This document shows, one piece after another, positions 8,733-17,474 of a stretch of 64,000 bases of DNA. Below the pieces are notes generated by a model. That model did no database searches, was not told where the DNA came from, and worked only from the letters and a program-made list of their open reading frames with translations. Every line of letters starts with the position of its first letter. The first letter of the stretch is position 1. Source of the stretch: Paraburkholderia lacunae (GTDB lineage: Bacteria > Pseudomonadota > Gammaproteobacteria > Burkholderiales > Burkholderiaceae); the NCBI RefSeq assembly GCF_003353175.1, contig NZ_QHKS01000003.1:124001-188000 (forward strand). Reading direction: 5' to 3'. A program made the position numbers and the translations under genes.

Positions 8733-9701
8733 ATGAATCTCATGACGACACCCGGTGCGCTCTTCACACGACACACCACGCAAGACGCCACGCAAGACGC
8801 CCATCGCAGCGCCGCGCGCTTCGCGGTGTGCGTGACGACGATGAACCGCACCGGCACGCTGGCCGCCTGTCTCGACAGCCTGAGTCGGTGCGTGCCGCGC
8901 GCCGCATGCATCGTGGTCAGCGACGATTCGCCGGACCCGTTGACACGCGAGGCCAACGCGGCGGTGGTCGCGCGGCATCCCGGCGTGGTGTATCTGCAGG
9001 GACCGCGGCGTGGCGTCTGTGCCAACCGGAACCACGCGGTCAAAGCGTGTCTCGCGCAAACGGCGCCGTGCGATTACGTGTCGTTTGTCGATGACGACAT
9101 TCAGGTCGAGCCGGATTTTTTCGCCTCCGCTGACGTGTATTACGCGTCGCTCGTTCCCACGCGCCGGCGCTGGACGATTCTGACCGGCGGCACGTCGACC
9201 GGCGGGGGAGCGTACGAATGCCGGCCGGTGCGATTGTCGTTCGCGGGCTATTTCATGGAAGGCGACCGGCCGCAGTGCGTGAACATCCACGCGGCCGTGT
9301 TTCCACTCGCGCTGTTCGAACGCGACGGCTGGGACGAAAACATTTTCTTCGGCACCGAAGACGCCGAGCTGTCGTTGCGCGCGCTGCGACGCGGCTATGT
9401 GATCGATCTCGCGCCGCACGTGCGCACGCGCGACACGATGCCCGGCGCGGGTGTGCTGAACGGCACGGACGCCGGCGCGCGCTACGGACTCACGCGCTAT
9501 CAGGTCAATTGCGAGGCGGCGCGTCTTTACATCGGTGTCAAGCGCTATCGCGTGATCGAGCCGGATGCGCTCAGGTGCGTGGCGTTCCTGGCGATGTACG
9601 TCGGCCATCTGCTCGTCTATCTGGCGCGGCGGCGCGCGTTGTCGAAGTTCGTGCCGATCGTCAGGATATCGAATGTATGGCGCGCGAGTGCCGCGCGGTA
9701 G
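8733..9701 (+). CDS. Glycosyltransferase family 2 (GT-A fold)
   Basis: This 322-residue inverting glycosyltransferase has the nucleotide-binding start FAVCVTTMNR, a DDSPDP segment and the metal-binding DDD at 120-122 (SFVDDDIQVE). The acceptor-side acidic motif is GTEDAELS. A hydrophobic stretch near residues 283-295 (AFLAMYVGHLLVYLA) suggests membrane association. A Thr/Gln-rich N-terminus of about 28 residues precedes the fold. A second ATG five codons in could be used instead. It belongs to the operon by spacing. Confidence 0.85.
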   Translation: MNLMTTPGALFTRHTTQDATQDAHRSAARFAVCVTTMNRTGTLAACLDSLSRCVPRAACIVVSDDSPDPLTREANAAVVARHPGVVYLQGPRRGVCANRNHAVKACLAQTAPCDYVSFVDDDIQVEPDFFASADVYYASLVPTRRRWTILTGGTSTGGGAYECRPVRLSFAGYFMEGDRPQCVNIHAAVFPLALFERDGWDENIFFGTEDAELSLRALRRGYVIDLAPHVRTRDTMPGAGVLNGTDAGARYGLTRYQVNCEAARLYIGVKRYRVIEPDALRCVAFLAMYVGHLLVYLARRRALSKFVPIVRISNVWRASAAR

Positions 9702-9791
9702 CTTGCCGGACCGTATCGCGCGACGGCTCATGGGGCCGGTCGCCATGACAACGAAGTCGGAGACGTCACCCAACCAGCGGGAGCAATAACG

Positions 9792-10952
9792 ATGGGATGG
9801 AAAGGCTCACTGTGCGAGATGCCGCTCTGGGCGCTCAGCCGTTTCTTCGATGCCGGTATCGATCCGCAGCGTGAAGCGCCGCGCGAGATTCTGGTGCTGC
9901 GGCCGAACGACTACGGCGATCTGCTGACCTCCACGCCGGTCTTCGAGGCGTTGCGGCGGCGTTTTCCGACTAGCCGGATTGTGGCCGGCGTCGGGCGGTG
10001 GGGGCGCGCGGTGCTGGAAAACAACCCGAACGTCGACGAGATCGTCGAACTCGATGTGCCATGGAACAACAAGTTCGTCGCGGACCAGTCGCTGCGCAAC
10101 GGCTTCGATTTCATCTGGCATTCAGCTCAGGTGCAGGCGTTGCGCAAACGTGGCGGTTTCGACGCCGGCATCGACGTGCTCGGCAGCCATATGGGCGCCA
10201 TGCTGATGATGCGGCTCGGCGTGCGCTACCGGGTCGGCGTGCGCGGCTACCGGGGTGGCTGGAGCGCGTGCAGCAAGCATATTGTCTTTTCGACCCGGGT
10301 GCATGTTGCGCGCGCCGCATTGGCGCAGGCCGAGCTGCTCGGCGCGACCAGCTTGCCGGAAGCCCGGCCCCAGCTATTTCTGAGCGCGGCGGAGCGGAGC
10401 GCGGGCGCGCAGCGATGGGCCGAGGGGACGGCGGATGGACGCCGTCCGGTGCGCTTGCTGGTCGGCTGCGCGGCGGGTCTCGCCGACAAGAGCTGGCCGG
10501 CGCGCGCGATGGGCGAGACATTGCGCCAGATCGTGCTGGCGTGCGAGGCGGGCGACATCGACGTGGATGTCGTGATGGTGGGCGGGGCGCCCGATGTGGC
10601 GCGCGCCGCCGAGGTGCTTGCGCACTGCGGCGACACCGGCCGGATTCGTTCTCTGGTTGGGTCGACTACGCTGCGCGTGACGTTTGCGCTGGCTGAGCAA
10701 GCCGATGTGGTGATCACCAATCCGTCGATGTTGTTGCATGTTGCCGCGGCGTTCAGGCGGCCCACCGTGGCGATTGTCGGCGGCACGTTTGCCGATGCGC
10801 AGTTGCATGACACCGTTTGGGGGTATCCCGCGCCTTATTGCAGCGTTGGGCCGTCAGTGGTGGTGAAAGGGGCGCACGCGGTGAATTGGCCGTCGGTTGG
10901 AGAGGTGGCCGAAGTGGTGCTGAAGGTCATCGGAGTGCCGGTAACGACGTAG
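9792..10952 (+). CDS. Glycosyltransferase family 9 (heptosyltransferase-like)
   Basis: The 386-residue GT-B enzyme has the family 9 start ILVLRPNDYGDLLTSTPVF, the same arrangement as heptosyltransferases WaaC/WaaF. The C-terminal donor site segment is VITNPSMLLHVAAAFRRPTVAI, where heptosyltransferases usually have a D-T/S-G-xx-H pattern; the Asp is Asn-Pro here, so donor use may differ. GGGAG precedes the ATG at 9792. It is the last gene of the rightward glycan run; the flippase that follows is on the opposite strand. It need not use heptose. Confidence 0.83.
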   Translation: MGWKGSLCEMPLWALSRFFDAGIDPQREAPREILVLRPNDYGDLLTSTPVFEALRRRFPTSRIVAGVGRWGRAVLENNPNVDEIVELDVPWNNKFVADQSLRNGFDFIWHSAQVQALRKRGGFDAGIDVLGSHMGAMLMMRLGVRYRVGVRGYRGGWSACSKHIVFSTRVHVARAALAQAELLGATSLPEARPQLFLSAAERSAGAQRWAEGTADGRRPVRLLVGCAAGLADKSWPARAMGETLRQIVLACEAGDIDVDVVMVGGAPDVARAAEVLAHCGDTGRIRSLVGSTTLRVTFALAEQADVVITNPSMLLHVAAAFRRPTVAIVGGTFADAQLHDTVWGYPAPYCSVGPSVVVKGAHAVNWPSVGEVAEVVLKVIGVPVTT

Positions 10953-11028
10953 GTCCTGTTGGCCTGCACGGCGGCTATGTCCGTGCATCGACGGCAGCCG
11001 TGCAACCGATAGTTGCGTGCGCCACGAA

Positions 11029-12483
11029 CTATCCAATGGGCACGCGCCGCAATCCCTTCTTCAAGACCGAGCGTAGCTCACTGGAGACATGCAACGACCA
11101 CCCAAGATTGGCGGCCACCAGAACAGCACCGACAACGGCCGCCACAGGCAGCGCCTCGACCAGCCCCGCCAGCACGCTGGCAAGAACCAGAAAAGCCAGA
11201 TGCGCGAGCATATTCGCGACAATCGTCTTCACGTGCAGCCGTGAGAAGTAGAGAAACGCGCAGTAGTCAAACAGCGCCTTGACCACGATGACGCTGGCCG
11301 CGCCGGCAATGCCAAAAAAATGAATCGATAGCCACAGCGCGCCGATGAACACAGGCAACTGAATCCAGCTAACTTTCGCGACAGCGGCGGGATTCGCCTG
11401 CGCCTGAATCAGGATGCCGAGAATGCTCGACTGTCCGGCAAGCCACACGCCAACAATCAGAATTCGCCCAACCGGCGCACAAGCCACGGCCATCTGCGCG
11501 CCAAGCCAGATAGTCAGAAACGGCTCGAGAGCAAACAGCGCAACAATCACACAAGGCGTAAACGCGCCGTTCAGAAACGCCAGCGCGCCACGCGCCAGCT
11601 GATCCGCGTCCTCGCGTGCGGACGCCGACAGGCGCGGAAACAAGGTCCGCAACATCGCCCCGGGCAAGATGTTCAAGCGGTTCACCAGATTCTGCGGCGT
11701 CGCATAGTACGCAACAAAGCGCGCGCCCAGCATCGAGCCGATCAGCACGCGGTCGAGCGTCTGCGAAATCATGCCGGCGCCGGAAAACAGCAGCAGCCAG
11801 CGTCCATAGCCGAACAGCTCGGCGATCACCGGCCATTCAGGCTTGCACACGCGGCGAATGTTCAGCGCGCGCCAGGTCGCCATGCCGAGCATGACGCCGG
11901 CAATCAGGCGCGCGCACACCGCGGCCGGTATCGCTACCGCCAGCGACGGTGAAATGAAGTAGATCGCCGCGAGCGGCAACACTTGAAAAAGAATCGTGCC
12001 GATCGTCTGGTTGGTGTTGAAACTGGCGAAGCGCTCCACCGCCGTTATCGCGCCGGCAAATACCCATGTGACGTTCGCAAGCGGCACCGCGATCGCGATC
12101 CATGGCAGGCTTGCCATGACCTCGCGCTGGAACGCCGGTTCGATCTTGACGCCGTGCTGGATGTACAGAAACGCGCCGAAATACACGATCAGTCCGCCGA
12201 TGATCCCCGTGCCGAGATTCAGCGCACACGCGCTCCAGAAAATGCGCTCGACTGAACCGTCGTCGGCATCGCGCACCTTGGCGATCTGATTTTCGGTCGC
12301 GAGACTGGTGCCGAGATCGAGCACGCTGAAGTAGCCGATCAGCGCCCAGACGAGGTTGATCACGCCGTAGCGATCGACGCCCATCAGATGCAGATAGGCC
12401 GGCACGGTCGCGAGCGAGATGAAGGTAGGCACGACGGAGCCCGCGAAGTTGATCGCGATGTTCTTGAGAATGCTTTTTTCCAT
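11029..12483 (-). CDS. Polysaccharide flippase (Wzx/MOP superfamily)
   Basis: The 484-residue integral membrane protein has about 12-14 hydrophobic segments and the typical Wzx N-terminus (KNIAINFAGSVVPTFIS). Further family features include VDRYGVINLVWALIGYF and LDRVLIGSMLG. It would flip undecaprenyl-linked repeat units to the periplasm for the Wzy-like protein at 2025-3647. It is convergent with the glycosyltransferase run and divergent from the hydrolase gene, with 220 bp between the two starts (12484-12703). No clear Shine-Dalgarno sequence precedes the ATG at 12483. Confidence 0.87.
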   Translation of the reverse strand: MEKSILKNIAINFAGSVVPTFISLATVPAYLHLMGVDRYGVINLVWALIGYFSVLDLGTSLATENQIAKVRDADDGSVERIFWSACALNLGTGIIGGLIVYFGAFLYIQHGVKIEPAFQREVMASLPWIAIAVPLANVTWVFAGAITAVERFASFNTNQTIGTILFQVLPLAAIYFISPSLAVAIPAAVCARLIAGVMLGMATWRALNIRRVCKPEWPVIAELFGYGRWLLLFSGAGMISQTLDRVLIGSMLGARFVAYYATPQNLVNRLNILPGAMLRTLFPRLSASAREDADQLARGALAFLNGAFTPCVIVALFALEPFLTIWLGAQMAVACAPVGRILIVGVWLAGQSSILGILIQAQANPAAVAKVSWIQLPVFIGALWLSIHFFGIAGAASVIVVKALFDYCAFLYFSRLHVKTIVANMLAHLAFLVLASVLAGLVEALPVAAVVGAVLVAANLGWSLHVSSELRSVLKKGLRRVPIG

Positions 12484-12703
12484 GGAACGCTGTGCGGCCT
12501 CGGTGATTGCACGGGGAGTCTGGATGGTGCGCCAGTCCGTCTGACAGATGTGTGTGCGCGCGTACAGATAGGGACGGCGCGCGGCAGTCTAATAATCGGC
12601 ATATCGCGGCGCCGCGCTTTGCGCGGACGCCAGCAAAAAACAATATGACGGCCCGTGCTCGGGTGAGCGAGGCGCCGCACGCGGCCATCTGCGAAGGAAG
12701 ACC

Positions 12704-14719
12704 ATGAGATCTGTCGTCTTCGACGGCTGCTTTGGCTGGCTGCATCCCGCAGCGGGCGAGCGCGGTGTCGTGTTGTGCAATCCGTTCGGATATGACGCAC
12801 TGTGTACGCATCGCGGCTGGCGCAAGCTCGCCGAACGCATCGCGGCAGCCGGCATGCCGGCGCTGCGTTTCGATTACCCAGGCGCGGGCGATTCGGCCGG
12901 CATGGAAGACGATCCCCAGCGTGTCGACGCGTGGCTCGACAGCATCGCCGCCGCAACCCGCCGCTTGCGCGAATGGACCGGCGCGACCAGCGTCTCGCTG
13001 GTGGGCCTGCGCCTCGGCGCGACGCTGGCGGCGCTGGCCGCGCAACGGCTCGGCGATATCGACGGACTGGCGTTGCTGGCGCCGCCGCTGACCGGCCGCA
13101 ATTATCTGCGTGAGTTGCGCGCGCATCGGCAAAGCTGGCTCAGCACGCCCGCGGGCATGAACGCCGACCCGATCGCCGATCCCGACGCTTACGTCGAGGC
13201 GTTCGGCTTCGGCCTGCATGGCGGCGATATCGCGCGTATCGGCGCGCTGGATCTGCGCGCCGATACGACGCGGCCCGCGCGGCGCGTGCTGCTGCTCGAT
13301 TCCAGCGACCACCGGCGCGGCGATGCGCTGGCCGGCCACTATGCGGGCCACGGCGTGCTCGTCGAGCGCGGCGCTTTTGACGAGTGCGATCGCTTCGTGA
13401 TCGAAGCGTTATATAGCGAGGAGCCGGTCGCAGCGTTTTCGCGCGTCACGCAATGGCTGGCGGACGGCGCGGCCGGCGCCACCTGCAGCGCTCGCTCGAG
13501 CGCGACGACAGTGCAATCCGCTGCGACTGAACCGGTGCTTACGCTGGATAACGCCGTCGAGCGGCCGATCGTCCTCGGCAACTGCTTCGGCATTTACTGC
13601 GAACCGCTCGTCGCGCGCGGGGACCCGGGCGGTTCGACTCCGCCCGCGATGCTGTTCGTCAACACCGGCGCAAGCCACCACATCGGCGACGGACGCATCT
13701 TCGTGCTGTTCGCACGGCGGCTGGCGGAGCTCGGCATCGCGTCGCTGCGCATGGACCTGAGCGGACTCGGCGACGCCGCGCCGGCGGCCGCAGCCATCAC
13801 GCTCGACACGATCTATTCCGAAACCGCGTGCAACGACGCGGCCGCGGGCGCCGACTGGCTGGTCGCGCAAGGCCATGCGCGCGTCGTCACGTTCGGCGTG
13901 TGCGGCGGCGCGTTCGTCGGCTTGCATGCGTGTGCGCGTCATCCCAACATCGTTGGCGGCTTCGGCGTGAATTTGCAGAAGTTCATCTGGGACGGCGCGG
14001 CCCGCGAACCGGGTGCGCAGCAGTTCGCTTCGTCGAAGGTCTACTGGCGTTCGGCGCTCACGCCGGCCAAATGGTCGCGCGCGCTGCTCGGGCGGAGTCG
14101 TCCGCTGCAAATCGCCGGCGTGCTCGGCAAGCGCCTCACGCGGCGCTGCTGGCTCGCCGCTGTCGGCTGGATCGAGCATCGCACCGGCTGGCCGCTGGCC
14201 CGCAATGAAGTACGCGACATCGTCCGCGCGCTGCACGCGAAGGGCGTGCAGATGCGGCTCGCTTACGGCGAGTTCGATGTCGGCCTCGACGAAGCGCGTG
14301 TGCAATTCGGCACAAGGCTCGGCGCCTTGTTGCGCTATCCGCGCGTGCGCGCGGTCACGCTGCCCAAACTCGATCACGCGTTGTTCACGCGCCCCGCGCG
14401 CGAAGCGGCGATGGCCGATGCCGAACAGTGGCTATTCGCCGAAGTAATGCGCGTGGGCGTTCCTGGCGCAGCTGCCACAGCTTCTGCAATCGCTTCAGTG
14501 GCTTCGGTGGCTTCAGTAGCTTCACTAGCTTCAGTAGCTTCAGTAGCTTCAGTGGTCCCGGTGGACCCGGTGGCTTCGGTGGCTTCGGTGCCTGCAACCG
14601 AGACCGCCTGCTCCGCGACGCCGGCGCATTTTCAGGATCCATCGGCCTGTGCGCCGGGCGGTGGAGCATCCGCTTCTCGAACTTCGGCGCACCCTCGCTT
14701 CGACGGAGTCCGCCCTTGA
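12704..14719 (+). CDS. Fused tandem alpha/beta-hydrolase protein, non-canonical nucleophiles
   Basis: The 671-residue protein has two alpha/beta-hydrolase domains. Domain 1 (about 1-260) has the oxyanion-side LCNPFGYD and RFDYPGAGDS motifs, but its nucleophile elbow reads GLRLG with Arg103 in place of Ser. Domain 2 (about 290-580) has VCGG with Cys400 at the nucleophile position and a KLDHALF histidine (His558). The domains resemble the paired hydrolases found beside exosortase-type polysaccharide loci, here joined in one chain. The C-terminal 85 residues are Ala-Ser-Val low-complexity sequence. AAGGAA precedes the ATG. Domain 1 is probably inactive or structural; domain 2 could be a thioesterase or acyl-hydrolase (inference). 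Confidence 0.75.
   Translation: MRSVVFDGCFGWLHPAAGERGVVLCNPFGYDALCTHRGWRKLAERIAAAGMPALRFDYPGAGDSAGMEDDPQRVDAWLDSIAAATRRLREWTGATSVSLVGLRLGATLAALAAQRLGDIDGLALLAPPLTGRNYLRELRAHRQSWLSTPAGMNADPIADPDAYVEAFGFGLHGGDIARIGALDLRADTTRPARRVLLLDSSDHRRGDALAGHYAGHGVLVERGAFDECDRFVIEALYSEEPVAAFSRVTQWLADGAAGATCSARSSATTVQSAATEPVLTLDNAVERPIVLGNCFGIYCEPLVARGDPGGSTPPAMLFVNTGASHHIGDGRIFVLFARRLAELGIASLRMDLSGLGDAAPAAAAITLDTIYSETACNDAAAGADWLVAQGHARVVTFGVCGGAFVGLHACARHPNIVGGFGVNLQKFIWDGAAREPGAQQFASSKVYWRSALTPAKWSRALLGRSRPLQIAGVLGKRLTRRCWLAAVGWIEHRTGWPLARNEVRDIVRALHAKGVQMRLAYGEFDVGLDEARVQFGTRLGALLRYPRVRAVTLPKLDHALFTRPAREAAMADAEQWLFAEVMRVGVPGAAATASAIASVASVASVASLASVASVASVVPVDPVASVASVPATETACSATPAHFQDPSACAPGGGASASRTSAHPRFDGVRP
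14492..14592 (+). repeat. 9-bp tandem repeat inside the hydrolase gene (Ala-Ser-Val tail)
   Basis: About eleven copies of a GCTTCAGTA-like 9-mer, with a GTGGACCCG variant near the end. The unit length keeps the frame and encodes repeated Ala-Ser-Val. It lies beyond the last hydrolase motif, so it is a tail expansion. Confidence 0.9.
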
Positions 14720-15555
14720 ACCCACAGTCACAGTCCGAGTTGGACCGCATCAATCGCATCGCGTGGAATTCGCCGGACGCGACGCGCGAATTCACTGCGC
14801 AAAAGACTTTCTCCGACCTGGGCGAGCAGGCGGCTTTCGACTGGCTCGGACCGCGTTGCGCCGGTCAGCCGCTGCTCGACATCGGCATCGGCGCGGGCCG
14901 CACGATCCCGCTGATGACCGCCATCTCGGACGACTATACCGGCGTCGACTACACGCTGAAACTGCTGGAGCTGGCGAAGGAGCGCTTTCCCGAACGCGAT
15001 TTGCGGCATATGGATGCGCGCGACATGTCGGAGCTGCCGTCCGCGCATTACGGCCTGGTCGAGTTCAGTTGGAATGGCATCGACTGCGTCGACTACGTCG
15101 ATCGCGTGAAGATCCTCAAGGAGATGTATCGCGTGGTGCGGCCCGGCGGTTATGTGCTGTTTTCGACGCATAACCGTGGCGGCCCGGGCTATGGCGAGAA
15201 CCTCCGGCAACTGCTGCCGGCGTTCACGTTCAATCCGCTCAAGCTCGGCTGGCGCACGCTGCGCTCGCTGCGGCGCCTCCAGCTCGGCACCTTGAACTAT
15301 CTGCGCAACGCACGGCTGAATCACGACTACGGCAGCTACGCTGTGAACACCGCGGCAGCGCACAACTTCGGCATTGTGATCGTTTATACGACGCTCGCCG
15401 AACAGCGCCGGCAGCTCGCCGAGATCGGCTTTCAGCGCGATGTGGTGTTCGGCAGTTGCGACGGCGGCCGCATCCCGGACGATGTGCAAACCAGCAGCAC
15501 GTGGTGGTTTCACTTTATCGCGCACAAACCGCTTGCCGCACGCTGCTTCGACTGA
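14716..15555 (+). CDS. Class I SAM-dependent methyltransferase
   Basis: The 279-residue Rossmann methyltransferase has motif I LLDIGIGAGR (residues 53-62) and motif II GVDYTLKLLELAKE. A MDARDMSELP acidic loop and the post-motif RVVRPGGYVLFSTHN also match. The TTG at 14716 is chosen because it overlaps the hydrolase stop (TTGA), lies after GGAG at 14704-14707, and homology begins soon after. A longer frame upstream only translates the repeat tail of the previous gene in another frame. It likely methylates a sugar, acyl or lipid group of the glycan; the substrate is unknown. Confidence 0.82.
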   Translation: MNPQSQSELDRINRIAWNSPDATREFTAQKTFSDLGEQAAFDWLGPRCAGQPLLDIGIGAGRTIPLMTAISDDYTGVDYTLKLLELAKERFPERDLRHMDARDMSELPSAHYGLVEFSWNGIDCVDYVDRVKILKEMYRVVRPGGYVLFSTHNRGGPGYGENLRQLLPAFTFNPLKLGWRTLRSLRRLQLGTLNYLRNARLNHDYGSYAVNTAAAHNFGIVIVYTTLAEQRRQLAEIGFQRDVVFGSCDGGRIPDDVQTSSTWWFHFIAHKPLAARCFD

Positions 15556-15615
15556 TCGCCCGGATCAGGCCGACCAGCGCGCGGCCAATCGGATTGAAGA
15601 CCAACGGGGACTTGG

Positions 15616-16203
15616 ATGAACCGTATCGCTGAACCAGGCAACCCGCCAGGCAATCCGTCAGCCGTCACGCACCGGCTCGAAGGCGCGGCTGGCCGCGACG
15701 CGGTCGACCTCGACGCGGTCGGCCTCGACGAGCGTCGTCTTCGTCATGCGCTGGGGCGCTTCGCAACCGGCGTGGTGGTGATTTCGACCGGTAGCGGCGA
15801 GCGCCTGCACGCGATGACAGCCAACGCCTTCATGTCGGGTTCGCTCAAGCCGCCGCTGATCGTCGTGTCGATCGGGCATCGCGCGCGCATGCACGAGCGG
15901 CTGATGGAGAACGCGCTGTTCGGCGTCAGCGTGCTCTCCGACGCGCAGGAGCCGCACAGCCGGCACTTCGCCGGCGAGCCGCAGAGCTGGCTCGCGCCGC
16001 GTTTCGCGGCAGTCGACGGCTTGCCGGACGTTATGCTGCTCGACCACGCGGCGGCCCGCTTCGCCGCGCGGATCGTGGACCGTCACCCATGCGGGGATCA
16101 CACGCTGTTCGTCGGCGAAGTGCTGGTGTTCTCGCTCGCCGAACACGCGCCGCTGATCTTCTTCGGCGGCCGTTACGTGTCGGTCGCGACGCACGCTTGC
16201 TGA
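15616..16203 (+). CDS. Flavin reductase domain protein (HpaC/NtaB-like)
   Basis: The 195-residue protein has the flavin-reductase split barrel: LRHALGRFATGVVVIST, MTANAFMSGSLKPPLIVVSI and the terminal DHTLFVGEVL segment with PLIFFGGRYV. Such proteins reduce free FMN or FAD with NAD(P)H for a partner monooxygenase. GGGGA precedes the ATG. It is the last gene of the locus, 60 bp after the methyltransferase. A partner is not adjacent; the acyl-CoA-dehydrogenase-like protein at 1-911 is the only flavoprotein candidate seen in the locus. The first 40 residues are low-complexity. Confidence 0.85.
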   Translation: MNRIAEPGNPPGNPSAVTHRLEGAAGRDAVDLDAVGLDERRLRHALGRFATGVVVISTGSGERLHAMTANAFMSGSLKPPLIVVSIGHRARMHERLMENALFGVSVLSDAQEPHSRHFAGEPQSWLAPRFAAVDGLPDVMLLDHAAARFAARIVDRHPCGDHTLFVGEVLVFSLAEHAPLIFFGGRYVSVATHAC

Positions 16204-16577
16204 GCGGATCGTTCCCCAGGGTTTCTGCCGGTTTGCCCGCGTTCTGAGCAACTTGCCTTGCGCGATGCTCTTTTCAGCCTCCGCAGGGTGCTGCCGGCCC
16301 GTTAATTCGTCTCACTACGTGCGTCTTCGCACGATGCAAATTTGGCAACGCAGGCACGCTTGTGACGCAAGCTTGTGGCCCGTCAAACCATGCCGCGTTA
16401 CACGGAAGAAACAATTCTTCAGAGGGATAACCCTGTCAGGACGTTTCCCAACTGGCGCAACTGGTTTGAAGCTAGCAACGTATCGTAGATGATTCAGGAT
16501 GCATATAAAAAACGACACACAAGGGCTGCTTGATCAACAGGCTACGCGGGGGCAAACACCGCTTCGGGGAGAGTGTC
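16204..16577. other. Intergenic region before the FadR-type regulator
   Basis: This 374-bp non-coding stretch separates the glycan locus from the next unit. It is less GC-rich than its surroundings near 16330-16500. A small perfect hairpin (GAAGAA/TTCTTC, 16405-16420) is visible. I see no gene and no convincing -35/-10 pair. Confidence 0.6.
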
Positions 16578-17297
16578 ATGGAACAGGCAAACAAGGATCG
16601 ATCGCTGGTGAGCAAAGTCATGGACGGGCTCGTCACGGGCATCGTCGAAGAAAAATACGGCGCGATCCTGCCACCGCAGGATGTGCTGTCGAAGGAGTTC
16701 GACGTCAGTCGGACCGTGATGCGCGAGGCGCTTTCGATGCTGCTCGCGCGCGACATGCTGGACGTGCGGCCGAAGATCGGCACGCGCATCCGGCCGATGA
16801 GCGATTGGCGCATGATCGACGAGGACGTCGTGAACTGGCGTTTTCGCGCGAAGCCCGATCCGCTGTTTCTGCGCGACGTGATCGAGTTTCGCATTCTGAT
16901 CGAACCGCGCGCCTCGGCGCAGGCGGCCGCGCGCGGCAGTGCCGCCGACATCGCGGCGATTCGCGAGGCCTTCGAAGCGTTCCGTGTGATCCGCCCGGCG
17001 GAGCCCGGCTTTCAGGATGCCGACGAGCTGTTTCATACGCGCATCGTCGTCGCCAGCGGCAATCAGTTCTTCAAGCAGATGGCGGCGATCATTCGCGGCG
17101 CGCTGTCCACCGTCAACCCCATCGTCAATCAGAAGGAAGGTCTGTGGGAGAAGGCCATCGACACGCATCAACGCGTGGTCGAAGCGATCGAAAAGCGCGA
17201 TCCGAAGGAAGCGGAACTCGCTTCGCTGGCGATGATCGACTACTCCACGGAAGAGCTCGGCAGTACCTTTGCATCGATACCTCCGGTACGCGGCTGA
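16578..17297 (+). CDS. FadR/GntR-family transcriptional regulator (FCD domain)
   Basis: The 239-residue protein has an N-terminal winged helix (LPPQDVLSKEFDVSRTVMREAL, about residues 31-55, then GTRI) and a C-terminal all-helical FCD ligand domain with FRILIEPRASAQAAARG and DELFHTRIVVASGN. The conserved Asp and His residues normally bind a metal and a small organic acid. The ATG at 16578 is preceded by GGGGAGAG; a start 48 bp upstream adds unrelated residues. FadR-subfamily members of this type often control sugar-acid or carboxylate catabolism. The oxidoreductase downstream is a plausible target (inference). Confidence 0.88.
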   Translation: MEQANKDRSLVSKVMDGLVTGIVEEKYGAILPPQDVLSKEFDVSRTVMREALSMLLARDMLDVRPKIGTRIRPMSDWRMIDEDVVNWRFRAKPDPLFLRDVIEFRILIEPRASAQAAARGSAADIAAIREAFEAFRVIRPAEPGFQDADELFHTRIVVASGNQFFKQMAAIIRGALSTVNPIVNQKEGLWEKAIDTHQRVVEAIEKRDPKEAELASLAMIDYSTEELGSTFASIPPVRG

Positions 17298-17474
17298 GCG
17301 TGGCCGCTGCGGCGGCGCCTCGGCCGCTGTCTGATCCGATTGCCTGCGCCGATTGCCTGCGGGACCGGCGGGACTGTGTGCCAGTAAAGGGCGGCGCGGC
17401 GGCATGTGTACGCACAAGCGTGTGGCATGCGCGACAATGGCGCCTGTTCTGAACTGCACGGACTCGAAGGCACG

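Noticed and set aside
8223..9773. A long minus-strand frame opposite the beta-propeller 3' end and the GT2 gene.
   Set aside because: No domain and shadow composition; both plus-strand genes are well supported.
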